This document shows positions 18,648 through 27,747 of a DNA stretch of 64,000 bases, piece by piece. Where the stretch lies: NCBI GenBank assembly GCA_036734025.1, contig DAIMZI010000001.1, forward strand, positions 176,267 through 240,266. Reading direction: 5' to 3'. Positions within the stretch are counted from its first letter, which is position 1; each line of letters starts with the position of its first letter. The stretch comes from DAIMZI01 sp036734025 (GTDB taxonomy: Bacteria; Pseudomonadota; Alphaproteobacteria; Rhizobiales; Rhodomicrobiaceae). Made by a program: the position numbers and the translations under genes. The notes under the pieces are model-generated. The model saw nothing but the letters and a program-made list of their open reading frames with translations. It was not told the DNA's origin and searched no databases.

Positions 18648-20003
18648 ATGGCGAATGATTCTCGCAACTGGGAAGATGATGAGCGCTTCGCCGTGGATGG
18701 TTTCACTGCCGGCCGGCGCGACTTCAGCGTCCTGCCGCGCAGCCCCGCCGAAGCGCTGGAGCCCGACCACCCGCCCGAGGCGCCCCACGCGCGGCGCATG
18801 AAGCGCAAGCGTCAGCGTCCGGTGGTCATGCTGATGAACACGCTATTTACCGCAATCTTCATCGGGATCATCGGCGTTGCCGGCGCATTCTATTACGCCA
18901 AGGTTCAGTTTGACAGCAGCGGCCCGCTCAGCCACTCCACGGTGATCACCATTCCCCGCGGCGACGGCGTCAACGCGATCGCCGCGCTTCTGGAGCGCGA
19001 GGGTATCATCAGTGACCGGCGCATCTTCATGGCCTCGGTGCTTTATTTCAATGCGCAGGCCAAACTCAAGGCCGGCGACTATGCGATCAAGGCCAACGCG
19101 TCCATGCGCTCGGTGCTCGATACGCTCGTTGAAGGCAAAGCCATTCTTTATTCGGTGACGATACCCGAGGGCTGGACCAGCCAGCGCGTCGTCGAGCGCC
19201 TCTTGGCGCATGAAGAACTCTCCGGCGAGATCGCCGCGATTCCCGCCGAAGGTAGCCTGCTGCCCGATACATATCGCTTTGACCGCGGCACTGACCGAAT
19301 GGATCTCATCCGCCGCATGCAGGAAGCCCAGACGAGATTTCTCGACCGCGTCTGGCCCGGCCGAGAGGAAAACCTGCCGATTGCATCCAAAGAGGAGACA
19401 TTGATCCTCGCCTCGATCGTCGAGAAGGAAACCGGCAAGGCCGATGAGCGCGCGATGGTGGCGTCGGTATTCCTCAACCGGTTGCGGCTCGGCATGCGGC
19501 TTGGCTCGGATCCCACGATCATCTACGGGCTGGTTGGCGGCCAGGGCTCGCTGGGCCGGCCGATCTACCGCAGCGAGATCACCAAGCCGACGCCCTACAA
19601 CACCTATGTGATCACCGGCCTGCCACCGACGCCGATTGCCAACCCGGGCCGCGCCGCCATCGAGGCGGTGCTGCGCCCCGACAAAACCGACTATCTGTAT
19701 TTTGTTGCCGATGGCACCGGCGGCCACGCATTCGCTCGCTCGCTGGCCGAGCATAACCGTAACGTGGCCGAATGGCGCAAGATCGAGCGGGCGATGCGCG
19801 CGCGCGAAGCCGCCGCCGCCGCCGAGGCAGCAGCGCGCGGCGAAGAAGCGCCGTCTGTCACCTCATCAAGCGCAATGGTCGCCATGGCCGACGGTGAGGA
19901 ACAGGCCGATGCGCAGCCCGAACAGGCAAGCGAGGTTCCGGTTGCGGCGGCTCCCGCAGCAGGTGACATGCCGCTGCCCGAGCGCAGGCCAGGACCGCGC
20001 TGA
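18648..20003 (+). CDS. mltG: Endolytic murein transglycosylase MltG
   Basis: 451 residues. Cuts nascent glycan strands at the inner membrane and so sets chain length. A cytoplasmic N-terminus of about 60 residues precedes a single transmembrane helix (TLFTAIFIGIIGVAGAFYY). The YceG-like catalytic domain follows, with the catalytic Glu259 in ASIVEKETGKADER and SRLGMRLGSDPT-like substrate motifs. A low-complexity Ala/Glu tail ends in PLPERRPGPR. A GTG one codon upstream (18645) is possible. Follows fabF as in other alphaproteobacteria. Confidence 0.95.
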   Translation: MANDSRNWEDDERFAVDGFTAGRRDFSVLPRSPAEALEPDHPPEAPHARRMKRKRQRPVVMLMNTLFTAIFIGIIGVAGAFYYAKVQFDSSGPLSHSTVITIPRGDGVNAIAALLEREGIISDRRIFMASVLYFNAQAKLKAGDYAIKANASMRSVLDTLVEGKAILYSVTIPEGWTSQRVVERLLAHEELSGEIAAIPAEGSLLPDTYRFDRGTDRMDLIRRMQEAQTRFLDRVWPGREENLPIASKEETLILASIVEKETGKADERAMVASVFLNRLRLGMRLGSDPTIIYGLVGGQGSLGRPIYRSEITKPTPYNTYVITGLPPTPIANPGRAAIEAVLRPDKTDYLYFVADGTGGHAFARSLAEHNRNVAEWRKIERAMRAREAAAAAEAAARGEEAPSVTSSSAMVAMADGEEQADAQPEQASEVPVAAAPAAGDMPLPERRPGPR

Positions 20004-20246
20004 GCAGTTTGCCCGGCATCCGCAAGCAGGGCTGTCGCTCGTTTCGTCGCATTCGGACACGCAAGTTCACTGCGCGCTGAACCCCGCCGGTCAAGACAGT
20101 GCAGCCCGGATCATGCGCTGGCCCTTCCCAGCCGGCGTCTCAAAGGGTAATAAGGTCTCGTCAGGGGCGCACACTCAGGCGGGCCCGTGGCGGCAGGCAC
20201 ATGTTCTGTACCGGCCCATCGACGCCACCAACAGGTCTGTTCGCGC

Positions 20247-20900
20247 GTGATCGACGATAATCCCGCAGCATTTCCCCGAAAGGGTCTGATGTTCGTCCTG
20301 TCCTCGCCCTCAGGAGCGGGCAAGACGACGCTGGCTACGCGCCTGCGCCAAAGCGAGCCTGAACTCGATCTGTCCATTTCAGCGACCACGCGACCGGCAC
20401 GCGCGGGCGAAGTGAATGGCCGCGACTACATCTTCCAGACCCGGGAGGAGTTCGCGGCTATGGCTGCGCGCGGCGAGTTTCTGGAAACCGCCACCGTATT
20501 CGGCAACCTTTACGGCACACCGCGCGCGCCTGTCGAGGCCGCGCTGGCAAACGGGCGTGACACCTTGTTCGACATCGACTGGCAGGGCGCCGCGCAGTTG
20601 CGCACCAGTGCGCCGGAAGATGCCGTGTCGGTTTTCATCCTGCCGCCCTCCGCCGATGCGCTGCGCAGCCGGCTCGCCGGGCGCGCGACCGACCCTGCCG
20701 ACATCATCCTGCGCCGTCTTTCGGGTGCGGTGGATGAAGTGGAGCACTGGCGCGAATATGATTATGTCATCATCAACGATGATATCGAGCAAAGCCTCGC
20801 GCATCTGCGCGCCATTTTACAAGCCGAGCGCCAGCGGGCCATGCGTCAGCCAGGTCTTGAGGCAATGGTGCGCCGGCTTCAGGCCGAGCTTTCGACCTGA
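20247..20900 (+). CDS. gmk: Guanylate kinase
   Basis: 217 residues from a GTG at 20247; the ATG at 20289 would remove the first 14 residues and is the alternative. P-loop SSPSGAGKTT, then SISATTRPARAGEVNGRDY (GMP binding) and FDIDWQGAAQL. Makes GDP from GMP. Its 3' end overlaps the converging rsmA gene by 22 bp. The gene usually found between mltG and gmk in Hyphomicrobiales, yicC, is absent: only 243 bp separate them here. Confidence 0.95.
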   Translation: MIDDNPAAFPRKGLMFVLSSPSGAGKTTLATRLRQSEPELDLSISATTRPARAGEVNGRDYIFQTREEFAAMAARGEFLETATVFGNLYGTPRAPVEAALANGRDTLFDIDWQGAAQLRTSAPEDAVSVFILPPSADALRSRLAGRATDPADIILRRLSGAVDEVEHWREYDYVIINDDIEQSLAHLRAILQAERQRAMRQPGLEAMVRRLQAELST

Positions 20901-21763
20901 CCTTCCTCCGCAGCTTCATCGAGCGCACGCGCCAGCCGGCAGAAATCGGCGACCGACAAGCGTTCAGCCCGCAGCGACGGGTCAATGCCGACGCGCGCCA
21001 GCAGGGCTTCGGACTCCAGTCCCAGGCTGGCAAGGCTGGTGCGCAACATCTTGCGCCGCTGGCCGAAGGCGGCAGCCGTGATGCGCTCAAGACTGGTGAG
21101 GCGGCATTCAGGCGAAGACGGTGGTTGGGGGATGAATTCGACCATGGCGGAAGATACTTTCGGCGCCGGCGTGAACGCCGCGGGTGGCAGTTTCAGCCTT
21201 ATGCGCACATCGCACCGCCACTGCGCCAGCACCGACAATCTGCCATAGGCCTTGCTGCCCGGTTGCGCCACGATCCGGTCGGCAACTTCGCGCTGAAACA
21301 TCAGGATCATGGCTTCATACCATGGCGGCCATGGCGAGACCGACAGCCAGTTCGCCAGCAGTGGCGTGGCTACCGAATAGGGCAGATTGGCGATGATATA
21401 GACCTTTTCCGGTCGCGGCGTGCCGAGCAGGTCGACATAATTCTGGCGCAGCGCATCACCAGCGACGATCTGCAGCCGTCCTGGATAATGCTCGCTGATC
21501 GCGTGCAGCGCGGGCAGGCACCGCTCATCGCGCTCAATGGCGATCACCTGGCCTGCGCCTTCAGCCAGCAGCCCCCTGGTGAGACCGCCGGGTCCGGGGC
21601 CGATCTCGATGACGACCGCGTCGGTCAGATCTGGCGCCAGCCGCGCGATGCGCCGCGTCAGGTTCAGATCGAGGATGAAATTCTGTCCCAGGCTGCGGCG
21701 CGCCGAAAGGCCAAGCTCGGCAATCACCTCACGAAGCGGCGCAAGCCCGTCCGGGCCGATCAC
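20879..21763 (-). CDS. rsmA: 16S rRNA (adenine1518/1519-N6)-dimethyltransferase
   Basis: 294 residues from a GTG overlapping the pdxA stop (GTGA). Dimethylates two adjacent adenines in helix 45 during 30S maturation. SAM motif IEIGPGPGGLTRGLL and the catalytic NLPYS motif (ANLPYSVATPLL) are clear, with the C-terminal domain containing FGQRRKMLRTSL. Converges on gmk with a 22-bp overlap of coding ends. Confidence 0.97.
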   Translation of the reverse strand: MIGPDGLAPLREVIAELGLSARRSLGQNFILDLNLTRRIARLAPDLTDAVVIEIGPGPGGLTRGLLAEGAGQVIAIERDERCLPALHAISEHYPGRLQIVAGDALRQNYVDLLGTPRPEKVYIIANLPYSVATPLLANWLSVSPWPPWYEAMILMFQREVADRIVAQPGSKAYGRLSVLAQWRCDVRIRLKLPPAAFTPAPKVSSAMVEFIPQPPSSPECRLTSLERITAAAFGQRRKMLRTSLASLGLESEALLARVGIDPSLRAERLSVADFCRLARALDEAAEEGQVESSA

Positions 21764-22866
21764 AGCGCGTGCCCGGCTTGCACGAAGCGCGCCCGGGTGC
21801 GTGAGAGCGTGCCGGCCATCTTGAGCGCGTTGATGAGACTGTCGGGCCGGGCGCGTCCAGAGCCGGCGAGCGCGAAGGCCGTGCCATGATCGGGCGAGGT
21901 GCGAACGAAGGGAAGCCCGAGGGTGACGTTCACGCCTTCATCAAAGGCGAGGGTCTTTAGCGGTACCAGCGCCTGATCGTGATACATCGCGATGACGGCA
22001 TCAAAGCCTTCGCGCGCGCGGGCATGAAAGGCGGTGTCGGCCGGCAGTGGCCCGGCAACAGGCCCCAGTTCATGCGCGAGTTGTTGAAGCGCCGGAATGA
22101 TGATGTCGATCTCCTCGCGCCCGATCGTTCCCTCTTCGCCGGCATGCGGGTTGAGCCCGGTCATGGCAAGACGCGGCGCGGGAATGGCAAAGTCGCGCTT
22201 CAGTGCGTCATGGACGATACGAGCAACGCGGATGAGACGTTCGGTCGAAAGCGCATCGGGCACATCACGCAGAGGAATGTGCACCGTTGCCGGCACAACA
22301 CGCAATCCGCCGCCGACCAGCATCATCACCGGCTCGGCGGCGGCGCCGTGTTCAGCGGCGATCGCGCCGAGAAACTCGGTATGGCCGGGAAAGGCAAAGC
22401 CGGATGCGCTGAGAACCGCCTTGGCGATGGGGTTGGTGACGATGGCGCTGGCTTCGCCGGCCATGACCAGCTCGACGCCGCGCCTTATCGAGGAAATGGT
22501 TGCATCGGCCAGTTTCGGGCTGGGGCAGCCGGCGGTGACGGGCGCACCGATGTCAAGCGGCAGGACGGGCAGGGCATTGGCGAACAGTCCCTGCGCCTGA
22601 GCAGGGTGGCTGATGAGGGCGAAGCGAAGCTGCATTCCGAGCGTCTGAGCGCGGCTTGCGATGACTTCGGGGTCGGCGATGATGAAGAATGGTGCCAGGC
22701 AGTGATGAGCGCGCCGCAGCCAGGCTGAGAGCGTGATGTCCAGACCCACGCCCGCGGGGTCCCCCATGCTTAGCGCAATGGGCGGCGCCAGACCCTTACT
22801 GTCGTGCATGCGCGCGACCGCCGAATGAGGCCGCACGCTGGCATCAGCGTCGCTCGATGAGGGCAT
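21760..22866 (-). CDS. pdxA: 4-hydroxythreonine-4-phosphate dehydrogenase
   Basis: Pyridoxal phosphate synthesis. Motifs SMGDPAGVGLD near the N-terminus, PGHTEFLGAI, MTGLNPHAGEEG and AMYHDQALVPLKTL provide the metal-binding His residues, with HGTAFALAGSGRARPDS near the C-terminus. 368 residues from 22866, which overlaps the surA 3' end by 23 bp. The ATG at 22809 (MHDSKGLAPP) is an equally plausible start giving 349 residues; neither has a good ribosome-binding site. Confidence 0.95.
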   Translation of the reverse strand: MPSSSDADASVRPHSAVARMHDSKGLAPPIALSMGDPAGVGLDITLSAWLRRAHHCLAPFFIIADPEVIASRAQTLGMQLRFALISHPAQAQGLFANALPVLPLDIGAPVTAGCPSPKLADATISSIRRGVELVMAGEASAIVTNPIAKAVLSASGFAFPGHTEFLGAIAAEHGAAAEPVMMLVGGGLRVVPATVHIPLRDVPDALSTERLIRVARIVHDALKRDFAIPAPRLAMTGLNPHAGEEGTIGREEIDIIIPALQQLAHELGPVAGPLPADTAFHARAREGFDAVIAMYHDQALVPLKTLAFDEGVNVTLGLPFVRTSPDHGTAFALAGSGRARPDSLINALKMAGTLSRTRARFVQAGHAL

Positions 22867-23995
22867 CCTGTTTCAAGTCTAGCAGATGCCTGCGCGCATA
22901 GCGCTCGAATTCTTGCTGGCGCAATTCGCCCAATTGCTGTTCGGCAGCCGTTTCCTCTTCTGCGGCTTCGATACGCTTGCCGCAAACGGCATAAAGATCA
23001 ATGGCGCTGGCTGTAACCAGCGGCGGCAGCATCTGTCCGGCGCGCGCCTTCATCAGCATGGCCTGGGCGTTGGCGGGAAAGAACGAGACCTGCTTCTTTT
23101 CGTGGGTTTGCAGTGCAGCACCATCGACCTTGCCCACAAGGGCGGCAAGCTGGCCACAAGAGGAAAACTGCCGGCGCAAAGTCTCGCTGCGCGCATATAC
23201 GCGCGCCACGGTGGCATCGTCGGCACCGCCGGGCACGTTCATGCGGACCACTTGAATGTCGAAGCTGGTATTGTCGACGGTCGGTTCGGGAGTATTTGTG
23301 GTCGAATCAGCCGGGCCGACCGCAGCGGCGATCCTATGACCGAAGAGACGTCTTATTGTATCGCGCCACAGCATCTGGGAACGCACACGGTCGCGCATTG
23401 TCCGAGGGTCGATACCCTGCTTTCTGAACGTGCCGAGAAACTCCTCGACCGTACGCTCCGTGTCACCGGAGCCGCGCGCCATGCGCAGCAGTTGCTGGTC
23501 GATCTCGGATTCTGCGATGCTCACCTTGCGGCGTGCGGCTTCCTGCGATATCAGCTTTTCATCGATCAGTTCATCGAGCGCGGTGGAGCGGGTCTGCGTG
23601 CCGATATCGCGCATGACTTCTACCTGAAGCTGCTCGACGAACTGCTTCTGGAGCGCGCTCGCCTCTTCCTGCGACTGGGGCTGGCGCTGCTCAATAAACT
23701 GGCGAAACCGTGTCTGCGTTGCCGCATCCTGCAACAGAGATCGCATGCGCTTGCCAAGCTCGCCGGAGACGAGAGCCAGAAGCTTTTGCCGCTGGCTGAC
23801 GTCATAGGATGTGATCGGATCGCCATTGACCTTGACGACGAAGCTGAGCTCGCTCTGGGCCGATGCCTCGGGTGGCGCAAGACTGAAGCCGGCATGGACA
23901 GCGCCGGCGGCCATGGCGATGATGAGGCCGAGGCCAATGCGCCGCATAATGAGACGGAGCCGAACGTGACGGATTTGTGCGATGCTCAGAGCCAT
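22844..23995 (-). CDS. surA: SurA-like periplasmic chaperone / peptidylprolyl isomerase
   Basis: 383 residues from the ATG at 23995, chosen for the AGAAAG site 6 nt upstream; starts at 24037, 24001 and 23947 are possible. An N-terminal signal segment (RRIGLGLIIAMAAGAVHA) is followed by a SurA N-terminal domain (ELSFVVKVNGDPITSYDVSQRQK, LDELIDEKLISQEAARRKVSIAESEID). The C-terminal half is divergent and no clear parvulin active-site motif is visible, so chaperone rather than isomerase activity is more likely. Sits between lptD and pdxA, matching its role in folding outer-membrane proteins such as LptD. Confidence 0.88.
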   Translation of the reverse strand: MALSIAQIRHVRLRLIMRRIGLGLIIAMAAGAVHAGFSLAPPEASAQSELSFVVKVNGDPITSYDVSQRQKLLALVSGELGKRMRSLLQDAATQTRFRQFIEQRQPQSQEEASALQKQFVEQLQVEVMRDIGTQTRSTALDELIDEKLISQEAARRKVSIAESEIDQQLLRMARGSGDTERTVEEFLGTFRKQGIDPRTMRDRVRSQMLWRDTIRRLFGHRIAAAVGPADSTTNTPEPTVDNTSFDIQVVRMNVPGGADDATVARVYARSETLRRQFSSCGQLAALVGKVDGAALQTHEKKQVSFFPANAQAMLMKARAGQMLPPLVTASAIDLYAVCGKRIEAAEEETAAEQQLGELRQQEFERYARRHLLDLKQDALIERR

Positions 23996-24135
23996 GTCCA
24001 TCTTTCTGGTTGCTGACGCGATCCAATCAGCTCGCATGATACATGCAAGTTTGGCGATTCGAGGACGCAAGGGCCATGGCGCGTTGTTCTGCACAAGCCG
24101 CGCGGGCTCAGCAGCCCCAGAGTGCTTGCGTGATC

Positions 24136-26484
24136 TTATTTGGAATCGTCGTCTGACGCGGAAAACCCGTCAATCGCATCGGTCTTCACATCGACGCTAC
24201 CAAGCGTCTTGAAGTCGAAGCGCACGAGGATTGTCTCTTCAGGTTCGACGTCACGATCGCGAACGGTGCTCTTGGCATATTTAACCGACAATATGAAGCA
24301 ATCGCAGGTGTATTTGACACCAAGGCCGTGTTCGACGGACATATCGCGTTCAAAGTCATAGCGGACATCGCCGAACAGCGACCATGTCTCCGTGACGCGG
24401 ACCGCCGCGGCTGCGAGCAACTCCTCGCGATCATCGACAAAACCGAGTTCAGGCTGCGCGTCGGCCTTGACATAAGTGAGCGAGGTGTCGAGCGGCCCGT
24501 AGGTTGCCGCACCCTGAATGTCGATCCGGCGAATATCGAAATCTTCCTCATCCATGCGGACCTGCGATATCAGGCGGAAATATGAGGGAATATCAATGTA
24601 AAGGCCGGTGACATAGTCAGAGCTTGTCGTGCCAAGCCCGCTATCGGCGATGAAATTATTATCTCCGGCAAGCTGATAGCTTTGGCCAATCACCGTGCGT
24701 GCCGTGAAGCCATAGTAGGATTGCAGCGTATATTGAACGCCGTAATTCACCCGTGTGCCGGTTTCAACACGGTCATAGCCGGAAAACTTGTCGGTATCGA
24801 AAAGCAGCGTATCGTCGAAGACAAGGCTTTGCGCGTCTTCATTGGGTGGCTCGACGCCATTATCGACATCGGTGCGCGCTATGACCTGGACGATCGGTTC
24901 GATTACATGCGCGGCTGTCTGGGTATGCTTGACGAGCGGCAGACGGTAATCCACGCCGCCCGTGAGCACCTGTCTTGTGTACGTGTCGGAGCTTTGCGCA
25001 CCCGCCAGGGGATCATCATAGCTCGTGAACCCGTATACGTCGGTACGTGCCGAGGCAAACGGCGTCACTCGCTGGCCCAGCCCGTCGGTCAGCGTGCGCC
25101 GCCAGCCCAACTCGGTAACGACACGGCTGACATCACCGTCATCGGCGCGCGACAGCGCCACGACGCTGGTATCCCAGCGCAGTTCCCCGCCGAGGATTGG
25201 ATCGGCATGGATATAGTTATAATCGATCGAGGGATAGACGATCGTATCGCCTTCGGAATAAAAGCTCGCCGTGCTGCCATCCTTGCTGATGTTCTGGAAG
25301 GCGTAGAGATAGGCGCCGAAATAGCTTCGGTCGCCGAGCCCGGTGAGGAAGACCTGCGAGGTCCGCTCGGTCGCCGTGACCCCATCAAGCTTGTAGAAGC
25401 GGCGGAACGTGTCATCGGTGTCGGCGGTTATGTCCCAGCCCCAGTTCCAGAAGCTGCCGATGCGGAACAGACCCTCGGTCTTGATACTGCCGCGGAAGGG
25501 CGAGTCTGTCGGGCTCACGACTGCGGGATCATCATTGTATGAGCCGGCGAGCATCACCCGGTAGGCGCCGCTTTCCAGACGCTGGCGCCAGTCGGCCTTG
25601 ACAAGAACGCCGGCATCCGTTGTGACAACCGGCGCAAGCGTCAGGTCATAATCGGGCGCAAGCGCGAAATAATAGGGCGTCTCGACGCTGAAGCCGAGTT
25701 CGCCCGACTGCCGGTAGGTCGGCGACAGAAAGCCGGAGCGGCGTTTCACGCTCGGGTCGGCGTGATAGAAATAAGGGGTGTATGCGATCGGCACGCCCAT
25801 GAATTCGAGCGAGGCATCCTCGTAATAGATATTGCCTTCCGACTGGCGGTGAATGATCTTGCGAGCCTTGATGCGCCAGAGCGGCGTTGCATCAGGATCA
25901 TCCTCGCAGATCTTGCAAGGCGTGTAGACGCCGCGTTCGAAAACCGTCGTCTCGCCGCCCTCGCGATAGGCGCGGGCCGCCGCAATGCGCGTATCGTCCT
26001 CGGTGACGATGCGCAGCGAACGGATGAAGCCTTCGCGGAAATCATCGGTCAGATTGATCCTGTCCGCATTGATCACCGAGCCATCGGGCTCGCGGATGCG
26101 CACATTGCCGACAGCGCTCAGCGAGCGCGATTTCTGATCATAGATCAGCTCATCGGCCACGAGGCTGTAATTGTTGTAATAGACCTCGACATTGCCGCGC
26201 GCGATGACCCGGTCATCACGCCGGTCATAGATCATCTCATCTGCCTGAAGCAGGAGCGGTTGACCGTCGCCCGTCTGTGCAAGCTGATCGCGAAGAATGT
26301 CGGCCTGGGCGTGGACGGGATCTGGTGCGATGCAGATCAGCCCGAAAGCTGCAGTGGCAATCGCCGAGGAAAGATATGCGGCATGCGCAAACAGCCGCGA
26401 GGCGGACCCTGACGCAGTATTCCTGCTGGCCCCGCTCCGCGTGCGCGCCTGGCTTGAGGCATCCTCAGCCCCAAAATGCCGCAT
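24136..26484 (-). CDS. lptD: LPS-assembly protein LptD
   Basis: 782 residues from the ATG at 26484, which has a strong AGGAGG site 10 nt upstream inside the end of lptG. Inserts lipopolysaccharide into the outer membrane. A signal peptide (ending near PVHAQA) is followed by an OstA jelly-roll domain (LLLQADEMIYDRRDDRVIAR, RGNVEVYYNN) and the long C-terminal beta-barrel. Cysteines in TPCKICEDD and KYTCDCF could form the domain-linking disulfides known in LptD. Overlapping order lptF, lptG, lptD, surA gives one LPS-export module. Confidence 0.96.
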   Translation of the reverse strand: MRHFGAEDASSQARTRSGASRNTASGSASRLFAHAAYLSSAIATAAFGLICIAPDPVHAQADILRDQLAQTGDGQPLLLQADEMIYDRRDDRVIARGNVEVYYNNYSLVADELIYDQKSRSLSAVGNVRIREPDGSVINADRINLTDDFREGFIRSLRIVTEDDTRIAAARAYREGGETTVFERGVYTPCKICEDDPDATPLWRIKARKIIHRQSEGNIYYEDASLEFMGVPIAYTPYFYHADPSVKRRSGFLSPTYRQSGELGFSVETPYYFALAPDYDLTLAPVVTTDAGVLVKADWRQRLESGAYRVMLAGSYNDDPAVVSPTDSPFRGSIKTEGLFRIGSFWNWGWDITADTDDTFRRFYKLDGVTATERTSQVFLTGLGDRSYFGAYLYAFQNISKDGSTASFYSEGDTIVYPSIDYNYIHADPILGGELRWDTSVVALSRADDGDVSRVVTELGWRRTLTDGLGQRVTPFASARTDVYGFTSYDDPLAGAQSSDTYTRQVLTGGVDYRLPLVKHTQTAAHVIEPIVQVIARTDVDNGVEPPNEDAQSLVFDDTLLFDTDKFSGYDRVETGTRVNYGVQYTLQSYYGFTARTVIGQSYQLAGDNNFIADSGLGTTSSDYVTGLYIDIPSYFRLISQVRMDEEDFDIRRIDIQGAATYGPLDTSLTYVKADAQPELGFVDDREELLAAAAVRVTETWSLFGDVRYDFERDMSVEHGLGVKYTCDCFILSVKYAKSTVRDRDVEPEETILVRFDFKTLGSVDVKTDAIDGFSASDDDSK

Positions 26485-26486
26485 GC

Positions 26487-27572
26487 TTAACCATCCTCCT
26501 GATGCAATAGAACCGAAGAGGCCAGAAGCCCGGCCACGATAATGGGAACCCACGCCGCCAGATCGGGCGATACAACCCCCGACGCACCGATCTTGCGCGA
26601 CAATTCGGCGAAAATGAAGAAGCCGAAACCGGCACTTAATCCGGTAATGACCATAGTCTGAATGCGTCCGAAACGGAAGGCTCGCAGCGAGCAGGTGGCT
26701 CCGAGAAGGACCATGACGACAAGAAGTAATGGCCGCGCCAGGAGACTGTTATATTCAAGTTCATATCGCTCGGTTTCGAGCCCCGCACGCTTTGCAAACT
26801 CAATAAATTGCGGCATCTCCCAAAAAGAGACGCCACGCACAGACGCAATACTGCTTGTTACCTGTTCTGGCTTGAGGTAAGTACTTATAGTATATCTATC
26901 ATAACTGCTTGGAAGCGAGTCTGGACTACTCACATTGACCTTTTCAAGCGCCCAATATCCATCCATCAGGCGTGCCTTCTGGGCCTCGATCCGCTCAAGA
27001 AATTTGCGGTTGCGGTCAAACTGCAACACCGTCACGCCGTTCAGAGTCGCGCCGCGATCGGCAACAGCGCGCGCATAGATGATAGACTGGCCATCAGCCC
27101 CGTCCTGGCGCAGCCACGCAGCCCGATCCTCACGCATCAGGGAACGCGCCTCGCGCCCCAGAAGTTCGCCCACCAAACGCTCGGCCAAGGCCTTGCCGCT
27201 GGCAGCGAGCGGGTTGTAGAGCGTTGTCGAAACAATCCCGAGAAAAAGCGCGACCATGAGGGCCGGGCGCAGGAATTGCCAGACCGAAATGCCGGCAGCG
27301 CGCACCACAGTCAGTTCTGATGTCCGGCTGAGCGACAGGAACGCGCCGATAGCGCCGATGAGCACGGCAAAGGGCAGGGTGAGTTCGGCAAAGCTGGGCA
27401 CCCGCAACAAGGCGATACCGATGAGCGAGAGCATCGACACGCCTTCGGCGCGTGAGGACTGACGCAGTAGTTCAACGAGATCTATGAAGAATATCAGCAC
27501 GCAGCATACCATGAACGCCGCCAGAATGAAGATGGCGAATCGACCTGCGAAATAGCGCCAGAGTATTCCCAT
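26487..27572 (-). CDS. lptG: LPS export ABC transporter permease LptG
   Basis: 361 residues, six predicted transmembrane helices with a large periplasmic beta-jellyroll domain between the third and fourth (residues about 120-260). N-terminal GILWRYFAGRFAIFILAAFMVC and C-terminal RKIGASGVVSPDLAAWVPI segments match the LptF/LptG (YjgP/YjgQ) family. Works with LptF and the LptB ATPase, which is not in the window, to extract LPS from the inner membrane. Lies 175 bp after lptF. Confidence 0.95.
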   Translation of the reverse strand: MGILWRYFAGRFAIFILAAFMVCCVLIFFIDLVELLRQSSRAEGVSMLSLIGIALLRVPSFAELTLPFAVLIGAIGAFLSLSRTSELTVVRAAGISVWQFLRPALMVALFLGIVSTTLYNPLAASGKALAERLVGELLGREARSLMREDRAAWLRQDGADGQSIIYARAVADRGATLNGVTVLQFDRNRKFLERIEAQKARLMDGYWALEKVNVSSPDSLPSSYDRYTISTYLKPEQVTSSIASVRGVSFWEMPQFIEFAKRAGLETERYELEYNSLLARPLLLVVMVLLGATCSLRAFRFGRIQTMVITGLSAGFGFFIFAELSRKIGASGVVSPDLAAWVPIIVAGLLASSVLLHQEDG

Positions 27573-27747
27573 TTGCGTGCAGCTTTCCCGTCAATCTTTT
27601 CTCTTGTAGCACTTTCAACAACAGTGGACACCGGTTTTGCGTCTGAAAATGCGACAATTCTAGCCAGAACCTGATCAGCTACCCGGTTCTGGTTGAACAG
27701 GATCCAGCCCCGCATTGCGCATCGGCTTGCGGCGCGACGGCCCGGGT

